DNA of 7,101 bases from Rhodoferax sp. (GCA_020048295.1 JAIFMT010000218.1:1-7101), one strand, 5' to 3'; positions 1-7,101 are shown, counted from the first letter of the stretch. The notes: generated from the sequence alone by a model not told the origin. Translations and numbers: made by a program.

Positions 1-300
1 GTCAGCCAGCTCAGCCACAAGTTTGTCACCGATGCGCGCGAGGTGGTGAAAACCGGCGATATCGTCAAGGTGCAGGTGGTTGAGGTCGATGTGGCGCGCA
101 AACGCATCGCCCTGACCATGAAGCTGGGCGTGGCCCCGGCGCGCCACGGTGGCGCGGGAGACAACCGCTTCCAGGCCGCAGGCCCGCAGCAGCGCGGCCG
201 CAGCGTGGCGCAAAGTAATACCGAAGGGCGAGGCGCGCATGCGCCACAATCGACCGCCATGTCATCTGCATTTGCCAAGCTCAAGGGTTTCGGACACTAG
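1..300 (+). CDS. tex: Tex family transcription accessory / RNA-binding protein, C-terminal fragment
   Basis: This is the last 99 codons of a gene that begins before the window; frame 1 is open from the first base to the TAG at 298-300. The first ~42 residues are the end of an S1 RNA-binding domain: the stretch [18 protein letters not shown] followed by [10 protein letters not shown] is the typical last half of the S1 barrel at the C-terminus of Tex. A low-complexity tail rich in Gly, Arg, Gln and Ala follows and ends in an [10 protein letters not shown] segment; short basic tails of this kind are common in betaproteobacterial Tex proteins. Tex is a cytoplasmic nucleic-acid-binding factor linked to transcription and RNA metabolism. 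The YqgF-like and helix-hairpin-helix parts lie outside the window, so the name rests on the S1 end and tail; another S1 protein is possible but less likely. Confidence 0.8.
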   Translation, partial: VSQLSHKFVTDAREVVKTGDIVKVQVVEVDVARKRIALTMKLGVAPARHGGAGDNRFQAAGPQQRGRSVAQSNTEGRGAHAPQSTAMSSAFAKLKGFGH

Positions 301-304
301 CAAC

Positions 305-1138
305 ATGGACCTCGCCTCGTTGCTGTCGCCACGATTCATCATTCCCAGCGCCCCCCGACTGGTGGCCTTGCTGTCAGCTGAATTGAGCAAGCCGCAGCCA
401 GACTTGCGGCGCATCGACCAGCTGATCTGCACCGACCCGGCACTCACCACGCGGGTGCTGCAGGCTGCCAATGCCAGCTTTTTCCAGCTCAGCGGCCAGG
501 TGCACTGCGTCAGCGAAGCGCTGGCGCTGCTGCGCCTTAGCCAGGTACAGACGATGGTTAGCTCGGCGGCGTCGCAGGCTTCATTTCGGTCCATGCCGGG
601 GCTGTCGTTGCCGCAGTTCTGGGACTACAGCCGTGACTGCGCCCGGGTGGCCCGCTCGCTGGCGGGGCTGTTGCAGCACAACCAGCAAGCGGCTTTCACC
701 GCCGGTCTGATTCATGCCGTGGGCGCATTGGCCATGCGCGCGGCCATGCCGTCGGTGGTGGCGCTGGATGCCGAAGTCGGTCCGCTGGAACTCAAGCGCG
801 AACGACTGGAGCGCCAGGCGTTTGGCTTTTGCTACACCCAGGCCAGCGCCTGGCTGGCGCAGCAATGGCATTTCCCGAAGCGCATCAAAGACGCGCTGCA
901 ATACCAGTCAGCCCCGTTTGACAACGACGAGGTGGAGCCACTCGCGGGCATCATCCATCTGGCCACCTGGCGCTCGCGCGTGCGCCATGCGGGTGTGACG
1001 CAAAACATGATGACGGTGACTTTTCCGGCCGCCGTGGCCGAGGTGTTGGGCCTCGACATTGATCTGGTGCTGCAGCAAGACCCGATTGACTGGAGCGCGC
1101 AGCTCCCTGGTCGGTCGTTGCTCGAACCCGCTGGCTGA
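305..1138 (+). CDS. HDOD-domain signalling protein
   Basis: This 277-residue protein is built almost entirely from one HDOD domain (about residues 10-205), plus a C-terminal all-helical extension. The N-terminal half carries the HDOD signature: IPSAPRLVALL, then CTDPALTTRVLQAANASFF and the VSEALALLRLSQVQTMV helix. The HD-like half contains GLIHAVG at residues 134-140, where the usual HD pair reads His137-Ala138, so the metal site appears lost, as is typical of HDOD as opposed to true HD phosphohydrolases. Such proteins are thought to act as non-enzymatic signalling scaffolds, often near cyclic-di-GMP enzymes; no catalysis is inferred. The ATG at 305 is chosen because the HDOD homology starts just after it and an upstream in-frame ATG at 149 would overlap tex by ~150 bp. 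The Shine-Dalgarno match is poor (AAGGG at 283-287 is too distant), so translational coupling to tex, which ends 4 bp upstream, is plausible. The next gene starts 7 bp after the stop. Confidence 0.85.
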   Translation: MDLASLLSPRFIIPSAPRLVALLSAELSKPQPDLRRIDQLICTDPALTTRVLQAANASFFQLSGQVHCVSEALALLRLSQVQTMVSSAASQASFRSMPGLSLPQFWDYSRDCARVARSLAGLLQHNQQAAFTAGLIHAVGALAMRAAMPSVVALDAEVGPLELKRERLERQAFGFCYTQASAWLAQQWHFPKRIKDALQYQSAPFDNDEVEPLAGIIHLATWRSRVRHAGVTQNMMTVTFPAAVAEVLGLDIDLVLQQDPIDWSAQLPGRSLLEPAG

Positions 1139-1145
1139 AGTCCCC

Positions 1146-4100
1146 ATGCCACTGATTCAGCCTACCGTGCAGCCCTTGCGACAGCTGATGCTGCGCCGCG
1201 CTGGCGTGCTGATGGTCAGTACGGCACTGCTGGTGAGCGCCTGCTTTTTCTGGTTTGGCTTGCAACCGATGGCCGAGCAAATGGCGCGCGAACAGTTTGA
1301 CAGCGCCGCCGACCGGGTGGCTGCCGGACTGAGCACTTTTTTTGCACCACCGGTACGTTTACTGGCCATGAGCCGCGACTGGCTGGACGGTCAGGCCCCC
1401 GATCTGGGTTCGCCCATGGCCTTCAATGCGACGTTCAAACCCATGCTGCGGGAGTATGAACAACTGACCTCGGTGGTGGCGGGCAGTTCCGATGGCCAAG
1501 GCTGGATGCTGCTGCAGCAAGCTGGCGACAGCTGGCGCAACCGCATGACCGACGTGGGCCGCTGGGGAGCACAGCGGCATCTGTTGCTGTTGCATTCGCC
1601 AGATGGCCGGATGCAGCCGTCCTGGAGTGCGCAAAGCTACGACCCACGGCAGCGCCCCTGGTACCAGGGTGCCATGGCCTTGCCCACAGAAAACAGCGTC
1701 CACTGGACCGCACCGTATGCATTTTTTACCACCGGTGAACCTGGCATCACGGCGTCAATGCGGATGCGACTGACCGATGGGCGTGACTTTGTGCTGGGCT
1801 TTGATCTGACACTGCAAGACCTCTCGAAACTGACCTTGGGCGCCAGTGTGGGTGTTGGCGGCATGGCAATGGTGCTCACCGATGACGAACGGGTGCTGGC
1901 GCTGCCGGCCAAGCCTGCTTCGGTGGCAGCCGATGCCTGGAACAAGCGGCTGCTGGCACCCGCCTCGGCACTGGGTCTGACGGTGGTGACGGATGCTTTG
2001 GCGCGCTGGCACCTGGCCGACCGTCCCAGTGCACAGGTGCTGGGGTTTGAGTCGGGCGGTATCCAGTGGCTGGTCAGCGTGCGCCCCTACAAGCTTGACG
2101 AGCAGCGTTTGTGGAACATGGTGCTGGCCCCGGCGTCTGACTTTGCGCCCGCCTGGCAAACCATTGCCCTGGCACTGACACTGGCCTTGCTGCTGGTGCT
2201 ATTGCTGACATTCTGGCTGGTGCGCGTGGGTACGCTGGCTTTGTCCGGCCCTCTTGAGTCGCTGGCGCAGGTGAGTTTGCGCATCGGACAGCTTGACTTT
2301 CAAAACAGCGCTCAGGCATCCAGCCAGGTCGCCGAGATCGTGGCGCTTGCCGACAGCCAGCAAAGCATGCTGAGCACGCTGCGCGACAACCAGCAGGAGC
2401 TTGATGCCCGCGCGCTCACCCTCAGTCAGCAGGTGGCGGCGCTGCGTCTTGCCGAGACACAGCTGCAACAGCAAAACGCGCAACTCAGCACCATCATTGA
2501 ACATTTTCCGGGGGGCGTGCTGGTGGTCGGGGCTGACTTGCGGGTGCAAGCGTTCAATGCCCAGTTTGCCAGCCTGCAAGGCTTGCCCGAATCGCTCACC
2601 CGCCGGCAGGACTTCATGTTTGAAGACCTGCTGCGCTTTCACGCCCAGCGTGGCGACTACGGCGATGTCAATGTAGAACAACTGGTGGCAGAGCGGCTGG
2701 CACAGGTGAAGCTGCGCCAGCCCTTCCGGTTTGAGCGGGTGCTGCCTAACGGCAAAGCGCTGGAGATCATCCGCACGCCACTGCCCCAGGGTGGCTTTGT
2801 CACGATCTACATGGACATCACTGAAGTGCACAAGCATCAGCGCGAGCTGGAGTATCTGGCGCACTTTGATGCCCTGACTGCGCTGCCCAACCGTGTCTTG
2901 CTGGCTGACCGGCTGCGCCAGGGCATGGCGCAAGTGCAGCGGCGCGGCCAGCAACTCGGTTTGGCCTACCTGGATCTGGATGGGTTCAAGGCTATCAACG
3001 ACAGCCAGGGTCACGACATGGGCGACCAGATGCTGCTGGCGCTGGCCGGGCGCATGAAGCAGGCGCTGCGCGAGGGTGACACCCTGGCGCGGCTGGGCGG
3101 CGACGAGTTTGTGGCGGTGATGATGGACTTGCCCGGCCCACAAGATGCCGTGCCGCTGCTGACCCGGCTGTTGGCGGCAGCTGACACGCCAGTGTCGCTG
3201 CTGGGGCGCGAATTGCAGGTGTCGGCCAGTGTCGGTGTCACTTTCTACCCTCAAGGCGAGGATGTGGATGCCGAGCAACTGCTACGCCAGGCCGACCAGG
3301 CGATGTACCAGGCCAAGCAGGCTGGCAAGAACCGTTTTCATTTTTTTGATGCAGCGCATGACCAGAACCAGCGCGGGCAGCTTGAAGACCTGCAGCGCCT
3401 GCGATTGGCCCTGGCACAACAGGAATTGGTGCTGTATTACCAGCCCAAGGTCAATATGCGCAGTGGCGCGGTGGTGGGCGCCGAGGCCCTGATCCGCTGG
3501 CAACACCCACAGCGTGGCCTGCTGGCGCCGGCGGCTTTTTTGCCCTTGATCGAAGACCACGCGCTGGCGGTTGATGTTGGCCAGTGGGTGATTGAAACCG
3601 CCCTGGCGCAAATGAGCACCTGGCTGGCGGCCGGGCTGCACATGCCGGTCAGCGTCAATGTGGGGGCGCGCCAGCTTCAGCACAGTGCTTTTGCCGATCA
3701 CTTGCGGGCCAGCCTGGCCGCCCACCCGCAAGTCAAGCCGGTGGACCTGCAAATGGAGGTGCTGGAGACCAGCGCGCTGGAAGACATGGCGCATGTGACA
3801 CAGGCCATGGCGCAATGCCGTGCCATGGGGGTGCAGTTCGCACTGGACGACTTTGGCACCGGCTACTCGTCGCTCACCTACCTGAAGCGTCTGCCAGTGT
3901 CGCAACTCAAGATTGACCAGAGCTTTGTGCGTGACATGCTTGACGACCCGGATGACTTGTCGATTCTGGTAGGCGTGCTCGACATGTCGGCCTCATTTCA
4001 CCGCCAGGTGATTGCTGAAGGCGTTGAAACCGTGGCGCACGGCCACATGCTGCTGCGCCTGGGTTGTGATCTGGCGCAGGGCTACGGCATTGCGCGCCCC

Positions 4101-4529
4101 ATGCCAGCCGCCGATTTGCCCGGCTGGGCTGCCAGCTGGCAAGGCGAACCGTCCTGGCACGGTGTCACAGTGGTGTCACGCCAACACATGCCGCTGCTGT
4201 TTGCCAGTGCCGAACACCGTGCCTGGGTGCTGGCGCTGCAGGCCTACCTGATGGGCGACAGTGCGTCCACCACCCTGCTTGACAGCCATCACTGCAACGT
4301 CGGGCAGTGGATTGACGGGGGTGGCCTGCAGGACATGCGCAACCAGGCGGCGGTGGCGCAAGTGGTGGCGCTACACCAGCAAATTCATGATCTTGGCGCA
4401 TACCTGTGTGCGCTGAAGGCGCAAAACCAGAACCAGGCCGCACAGCAACAATGGCCACAGGTGCTGCAGCTGCGCGATGCGCTGCTGACGCAGCTGGAGT
4501 TGCTGGTGTCTGAGCGGCAACAGGCTTGA
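1146..4529 (+). CDS. Membrane Cache-HAMP-PAS-GGDEF-EAL-CZB cyclic-di-GMP synthase/phosphodiesterase
   Basis: This 1127-residue inner-membrane protein should make and/or degrade cyclic-di-GMP. Domains: TM1 ~19-39; periplasmic dCache-like sensor ~45-330 with the YDPRQRPWY motif (165-173) followed by a WTAPY strand; TM2 ~340-361; HAMP-like ~360-413 (Pro369, Glu397); coiled coil ~405-447; PAS ~443-565; GGDEF ~570-735; EAL ~752-995; CZB ~1020-1127. GGDEF is intact at 651-655, with DLDGFK at 610-615 and an inhibitory-site RxxD at 642-645, five residues upstream. EAL (780-782), Asn838, Glu871, the DDFG pair (901-904), Lys922, Glu958 and Gln978 match active phosphodiesterases. The CZB ligand pattern is His1024, Cys1050, His1077, His1081. 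The ATG at 1146 fits the short cytoplasmic leader before TM1 and lies 7 bp after the HDOD stop; Met15 (1188) is an alternative. The ligand and the net direction of activity cannot be told from sequence. Confidence 0.93.
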   Translation: MPLIQPTVQPLRQLMLRRAGVLMVSTALLVSACFFWFGLQPMAEQMAREQFDSAADRVAAGLSTFFAPPVRLLAMSRDWLDGQAPDLGSPMAFNATFKPMLREYEQLTSVVAGSSDGQGWMLLQQAGDSWRNRMTDVGRWGAQRHLLLLHSPDGRMQPSWSAQSYDPRQRPWYQGAMALPTENSVHWTAPYAFFTTGEPGITASMRMRLTDGRDFVLGFDLTLQDLSKLTLGASVGVGGMAMVLTDDERVLALPAKPASVAADAWNKRLLAPASALGLTVVTDALARWHLADRPSAQVLGFESGGIQWLVSVRPYKLDEQRLWNMVLAPASDFAPAWQTIALALTLALLLVLLLTFWLVRVGTLALSGPLESLAQVSLRIGQLDFQNSAQASSQVAEIVALADSQQSMLSTLRDNQQELDARALTLSQQVAALRLAETQLQQQNAQLSTIIEHFPGGVLVVGADLRVQAFNAQFASLQGLPESLTRRQDFMFEDLLRFHAQRGDYGDVNVEQLVAERLAQVKLRQPFRFERVLPNGKALEIIRTPLPQGGFVTIYMDITEVHKHQRELEYLAHFDALTALPNRVLLADRLRQGMAQVQRRGQQLGLAYLDLDGFKAINDSQGHDMGDQMLLALAGRMKQALREGDTLARLGGDEFVAVMMDLPGPQDAVPLLTRLLAAADTPVSLLGRELQVSASVGVTFYPQGEDVDAEQLLRQADQAMYQAKQAGKNRFHFFDAAHDQNQRGQLEDLQRLRLALAQQELVLYYQPKVNMRSGAVVGAEALIRWQHPQRGLLAPAAFLPLIEDHALAVDVGQWVIETALAQMSTWLAAGLHMPVSVNVGARQLQHSAFADHLRASLAAHPQVKPVDLQMEVLETSALEDMAHVTQAMAQCRAMGVQFALDDFGTGYSSLTYLKRLPVSQLKIDQSFVRDMLDDPDDLSILVGVLDMSASFHRQVIAEGVETVAHGHMLLRLGCDLAQGYGIARPMPAADLPGWAASWQGEPSWHGVTVVSRQHMPLLFASAEHRAWVLALQAYLMGDSASTTLLDSHHCNVGQWIDGGGLQDMRNQAAVAQVVALHQQIHDLGAYLCALKAQNQNQAAQQQWPQVLQLRDALLTQLELLVSERQQA

Positions 4530-4735
4530 CCCGGCGCGCGTCGATGTCTGTTTCGTGGTGTCAAGACCTCTGATAGATGCACCCACTGGAACATGCTAGG
4601 CGTGATGGTGCTTGGGACGGCTGATCAACATCAGGTAACGGCGCTTCTTTGCTGCACGGTGTGATTGCCTTCGCTATTGCCTTGTGCTCCCTGCGCCACA
4701 CCGCGCTGGTGCGACAGGTCCGTTAGCATTGCGCC
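4530..4735. other. Intergenic gap before comEC
   Basis: This 206-bp gap is the only sizeable one in the window. I see no hairpin followed by a T-run. Two small inverted repeats exist: CTGAT/ATCAG with a 4-nt loop (4621-4634), and CACC/GGTG around 4698-4710. Both are too short and lack a U-tract, so I do not call a terminator. No convincing -35/-10 pair is visible either; TTGCTG near 4650 lacks a good -10 partner. The gap may still hold the comEC promoter, perhaps one not resembling the housekeeping consensus. No small ORF here looks coding. Confidence 0.5.
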
Positions 4736-7101
4736 ATGCCTGATTCGCCCGCCACCGCCTCTTCAAGCCAACGGCCGCACGGATTGACGCTGGTCTTGCT
4801 GGGCAGTTTGGTCGGCACCGCCTGGCAGTTGCAACAGCCGGCTTTGTGGTCACTTTGGGTTTATGCATGTTTTATGCTTCTAGCCCTTATGGGATATGTG
4901 CTGCTAGCTATTATAAATAGAGCATCCAAAGGAAGCACCTGGTGGCGCGCCACGCTGCTGGCGTGCCTGTGGGCAGGATTGCTGTTTGGCCTTACCGGCT
5001 GGCGTGCCAGCCAGTTCGCTGCTGCCAGCCTGAACCCGGCGCTGGAAGGGCGTGATGTGGCAGTGACGGGCGTGGTGGCCAGCCTGCCGCAGCCGTTTGA
5101 CCTGGGGCAGCGCTTTCGCTTTGCGCCCGATAGCAGTGCGCTTGAAGGTCAGCCGGTGGCTTTGCCGGGGCTGCTGGAACTGGCCTGGTATGCGCCCGCT
5201 GCCGAACGCCCGGAGGGTTTTGATGCACAGGGTGCGCCTGCGCTGGCAGCGCTGGCTGCGCCACGCGCTGGTGAGCGCTGGCAATTCACCGTGCGGCTCA
5301 AGGCAGTGCATGGCAGCGTCAACCCGCATGGCTTTGATTTTGAGTTGTCGCAGTGGGAGCAAGGTGTGCAGGCCAGCGGCTATGTGCGCGCCGCACGCCA
5401 TGACCCGCGGCCGCAGCGCCTGAGCCCAGCCGGCTGGCAGCATCCGGTGACGCAACTGCGCCAACACCTGCGTGAGCGGATTTATCAGCAGGTGGCAGAC
5501 CCCAGCGCAGCTGGCTTGATCGCAGCACTGGTGGTGGGTGACCAGGCGGCCATCGGGCGCAGCGACTGGGACGTTTTCCGCGCCACTGGCGTGGCCCACC
5601 TGATGAGCATCTCGGGCTTGCACATCACCATGTTTGCCTGGCTGGCGGGGTTGCTGGTGGGCGGGTTGTGGCGGCGCTCGCCGGCACTTTGCCTGTGGTG
5701 GCCGGCGACCAGTGCGGCCCTGGTGGGCGGTGTGTTGCTGGCGCTGGCCTATGCGCTGTTCAGCGGAATGGGTATTCCGGCGCAGCGCACGCTGCTGATG
5801 CTGGCCTGCGTGGCGCTGCTGCGCCACAGCGGCGTGCGCTGGCCGTGGCCGCAGGTCTGGCTGCTGACCTGCGCGGTGGTGGTGGCATTTGACCCGTGGG
5901 CGCTGCTGCAGGCGGGTTTTTGGCTCAGCTTTGTCGCGGTGGGCATCTTGTTTGCTTCAGATTCAAGAGCTACTAGCGCTGTTGGTATAAGGGCTACAAG
6001 CCGATTTTCCTCCATGTTCCGGGAACAATGGGTGATCACCCTGGCGCTGGCTCCCCTGTCTTTGGTGCTGTTTGGCCAGGTGTCGCTGGTCGGGTTGGTC
6101 GCCAATGCACTGGCAATTCCGCTGGTGACCTTGCTGATCACGCCGCTGGTCATGCTGGGCACATTGATTTCGGGCCTGTGGCCGCTGGCGGCCGAGTTGT
6201 TACTGCTGTTGATGGCGCTGCTGCGCTGGCTGGCGGCGTTGCCGTGGGCGGTGTGGCAGGTGGCGCAGGCACCCGGGTGGGCGGCAGCGGCAGGTGTGCT
6301 GGGCGGGGTGCTGCTGGTGCTGCGCCTGCCGTGGTCGCTGCGCCTGGGCGGTGTGCCGCTGCTGCTGCCGGTGCTGTTGTGGCAGCCGGCGTTACCAGCG
6401 CTGGGCCAGTTTGAGTTGCTGGCGGCTGATATCGGCCAGGGCAGCGCCGTGCTGGTGCGCACCGCGCAGCACGCGCTGCTGTTTGATGCCGGACCGCGCT
6501 ACAGCCAGGACAGCGATGCCGGCCAGCGCGTGCTGGTGCCGCTGCTGCGCGCGCTGGGGGTGCGGCTGAACACGCTGGTGCTGAGCCACCATGACAGCGA
6601 CCACATGGGCGGTGCGGCAGCGGTGCTGGCCACACAGCCGCAAGCACATGTGCTCAGTTCGTTCGACCCGCTGGGGCTGCTCAGCCAGACCGGCGCGGCC
6701 CGCGCAATGACCGATGCCCCGGGTGGCGCGCAGGCTTGGGCAGGCACGCGTTGCGAGGCCGGGCAAGGTTGGCACTGGGACGGTGTTGATTTTGAACTGC
6801 TGCACCCCCTGGCCAACGACTACGCCACGGCAAATAAAACCAACCCGCTGAGCTGTGTGCTGCGCATCTCGAATGGTCGGCACTCATTGCTGCTGACCGG
6901 TGACATCGAACAGGCCCAAGAGGCCAGTCTGGTACAGCGGCTGGCCACGGCACCCCAAGCACCCGCATCCGGGCGCACAGCCACCCCGCGCTTGCACACG
7001 GATGTGCTGCTGGTACCACACCATGGCAGCAAGTCATCGAGCAGCGCGCCGTTTCTGGATGCCGTGCAGCCGCGCATTGCCTTGGTGCAGGCGGGCTACC
7101 G
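4736..7101 (+). CDS. comEC: ComEC/Rec2 family DNA-uptake channel, 3'-truncated by window end
   Basis: Frame 2 stays open for 788 codons to the window edge, so the stop lies outside. ComEC is the inner-membrane channel that carries single-stranded DNA into the cytoplasm during natural transformation. N-terminal membrane helices (~16-90) come first, then a soluble OB-like DUF4131 region (~100-225, including NPHGFDFEL), then the Competence domain with [15 protein letters not shown] at 283-297 and many helices to ~555. A metallo-beta-lactamase-like domain follows: DIGQG from 565, [10 protein letters not shown] at 617-626, LLLTGD ending at 723, and HHGS at 762-765. The metal-binding His/Asp motif looks intact, fitting a possible nuclease role, which in this family is known from few members. 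An in-frame TAG at 4724 lies 12 bp before this ATG, so translation cannot start further upstream at a usual codon; the Shine-Dalgarno match is weak. Two short AT-rich repeats are embedded in frame. By family length, most of the protein is present. Confidence 0.93.
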   Translation, partial: MPDSPATASSSQRPHGLTLVLLGSLVGTAWQLQQPALWSLWVYACFMLLALMGYVLLAIINRASKGSTWWRATLLACLWAGLLFGLTGWRASQFAAASLNPALEGRDVAVTGVVASLPQPFDLGQRFRFAPDSSALEGQPVALPGLLELAWYAPAAERPEGFDAQGAPALAALAAPRAGERWQFTVRLKAVHGSVNPHGFDFELSQWEQGVQASGYVRAARHDPRPQRLSPAGWQHPVTQLRQHLRERIYQQVADPSAAGLIAALVVGDQAAIGRSDWDVFRATGVAHLMSISGLHITMFAWLAGLLVGGLWRRSPALCLWWPATSAALVGGVLLALAYALFSGMGIPAQRTLLMLACVALLRHSGVRWPWPQVWLLTCAVVVAFDPWALLQAGFWLSFVAVGILFASDSRATSAVGIRATSRFSSMFREQWVITLALAPLSLVLFGQVSLVGLVANALAIPLVTLLITPLVMLGTLISGLWPLAAELLLLLMALLRWLAALPWAVWQVAQAPGWAAAAGVLGGVLLVLRLPWSLRLGGVPLLLPVLLWQPALPALGQFELLAADIGQGSAVLVRTAQHALLFDAGPRYSQDSDAGQRVLVPLLRALGVRLNTLVLSHHDSDHMGGAAAVLATQPQAHVLSSFDPLGLLSQTGAARAMTDAPGGAQAWAGTRCEAGQGWHWDGVDFELLHPLANDYATANKTNPLSCVLRISNGRHSLLLTGDIEQAQEASLVQRLATAPQAPASGRTATPRLHTDVLLVPHHGSKSSSSAPFLDAVQPRIALVQAGY
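4870..4924 (+). repeat. AT-rich interspersed repeat, copy 1, inside comEC
   Basis: An AT-rich island interrupts the GC-rich comEC sequence. Its 36-bp core (4876-4911) starts GCTTCTAGCCCTTAT and ends GCTGCTAGCTAT; a CTAGC/GCTAG inverted repeat (4880-4884 and 4903-4907) frames the centre. The core matches the reverse complement of 5966-6001 at 25 of 36 positions, 14 of the first 15. It is translated as a hydrophobic stretch, [15 protein letters not shown] (residues 46-60), that would serve as a membrane helix, followed by Asn-Arg. Codons such as ATA and AGA in it are unlike those around it. I recall similar CTAGC-type short repeats scattered in Comamonadaceae genomes, but cannot confirm this here. 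The outer limits are approximate. Confidence 0.65.
5953..6010 (-). repeat. AT-rich interspersed repeat, copy 2, inverted, inside comEC
   Basis: This is the second copy of the repeat seen at 4870-4924, in the opposite orientation. Its 36-bp core (5966-6001) is exactly in codon register and encodes residues 411-422, [12 protein letters not shown], a polar linker between membrane helices of the Competence domain, just after the [12 protein letters not shown] helix. On the minus strand it begins GCTTGTAGCCCTTAT, nearly identical to copy 1, while the centre is diverged. TAGC/GCTA half-sites again frame the centre. It carries AGA, ATA and AGG codons, unusual beside the GC-rich codons around it. The outer limits are approximate. 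Confidence 0.62.

Noticed and set aside
149..304. In-frame N-terminal extension of the HDOD gene from an ATG at 149
   Set aside because: It would overlap the tex coding region for ~150 bp with a low-complexity peptide unrelated to HDOD. The homologous region begins right after the ATG at 305.
1059..1145. Extension of the GGDEF-EAL gene start back to 1059
   Set aside because: It lies inside the HDOD gene and adds 29 residues without a membrane or signal character. The ATG at 1146 gives normal adjacent-gene spacing and a short leader before TM1.
2199..3278. 359-codon open frame on the minus strand
   Set aside because: It is antisense to the PAS-GGDEF region; its product is rich in His, Gln and Arg with no recognisable domain, as expected for the shadow of a GC-rich gene.
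4621..4634. CTGAT-CAAC-ATCAG hairpin as a terminator after the GGDEF-EAL gene
   Set aside because: It has only a 5-bp stem, is ~90 bp after the stop, and no T-run follows.
4530..4735. Small RNA or riboswitch (for example a cyclic-di-GMP riboswitch) upstream of comEC
   Set aside because: No recognisable conserved aptamer core, long helix or terminator was found in this 206-bp gap.
4876..4911. Repeat copy 1 as evidence of an IS element or a frameshifted comEC
   Set aside because: There is no transposase and no long terminal inverted repeats, and the comEC frame reads through it without a stop.
4904..5827. 307-codon open frame on the minus strand
   Set aside because: It is antisense to comEC, has no domain, and the Arg/Gln/His-rich composition is typical of a shadow frame.
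5749..6462. 237-codon open frame on the minus strand, Ser/Thr/Ala-rich
   Set aside because: It is antisense to the ComEC membrane region, whose sense frame has clear family motifs on both sides.

Overview
The window looks like chromosomal DNA from a GC-rich betaproteobacterium, most likely Burkholderiales/Comamonadaceae (Rhodoferax-, Polaromonas- or Acidovorax-like). This rests on the codon bias, the style of the Tex, HDOD and ComEC proteins, and two AT-rich short interspersed repeats of a kind I associate with that family. The placement is by impression, without a database search. All genes are on the + strand, and no RNA gene, CRISPR array, IS element or phage gene is visible.

Layout: (1) 1-300 is the 3' end of tex, covering the C-terminal S1 RNA-binding domain and a low-complexity basic/Gln-rich tail. 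(2) 305-1138 encodes a stand-alone HDOD-domain protein with a degenerate HD site. (3) 1146-4529 encodes a 1127-residue membrane-bound cyclic-di-GMP enzyme with the order TM, Cache-type periplasmic sensor, TM, HAMP-like segment, coiled coil, PAS, GGDEF, EAL, CZB zinc-binding domain. (4) 4530-4735 is a 206-bp gap without a confident terminator or promoter. (5) 4736 to the window edge is comEC, the DNA-uptake channel gene, open for 788 codons and cut off by the window end.

The first three genes are separated by only 4 and 7 bp, so they probably share a transcript. The HDOD and GGDEF-EAL-CZB pair looks like a signalling module in which periplasmic ligand, a PAS input and a zinc/redox-sensitive CZB domain could all set cyclic-di-GMP turnover. 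comEC is separated by a gap and may be a separate unit.

Two points stand out. One is the CZB domain at the end of a dual GGDEF-EAL protein whose catalytic and inhibitory-site residues all appear intact. The other is a pair of inverted, diverged copies of one ~36-bp repeat core (wider AT-rich islands of ~55 bp), both lying inside the comEC reading frame and both translated. I found no evidence for a wholly new system; these are unusual combinations of known parts.
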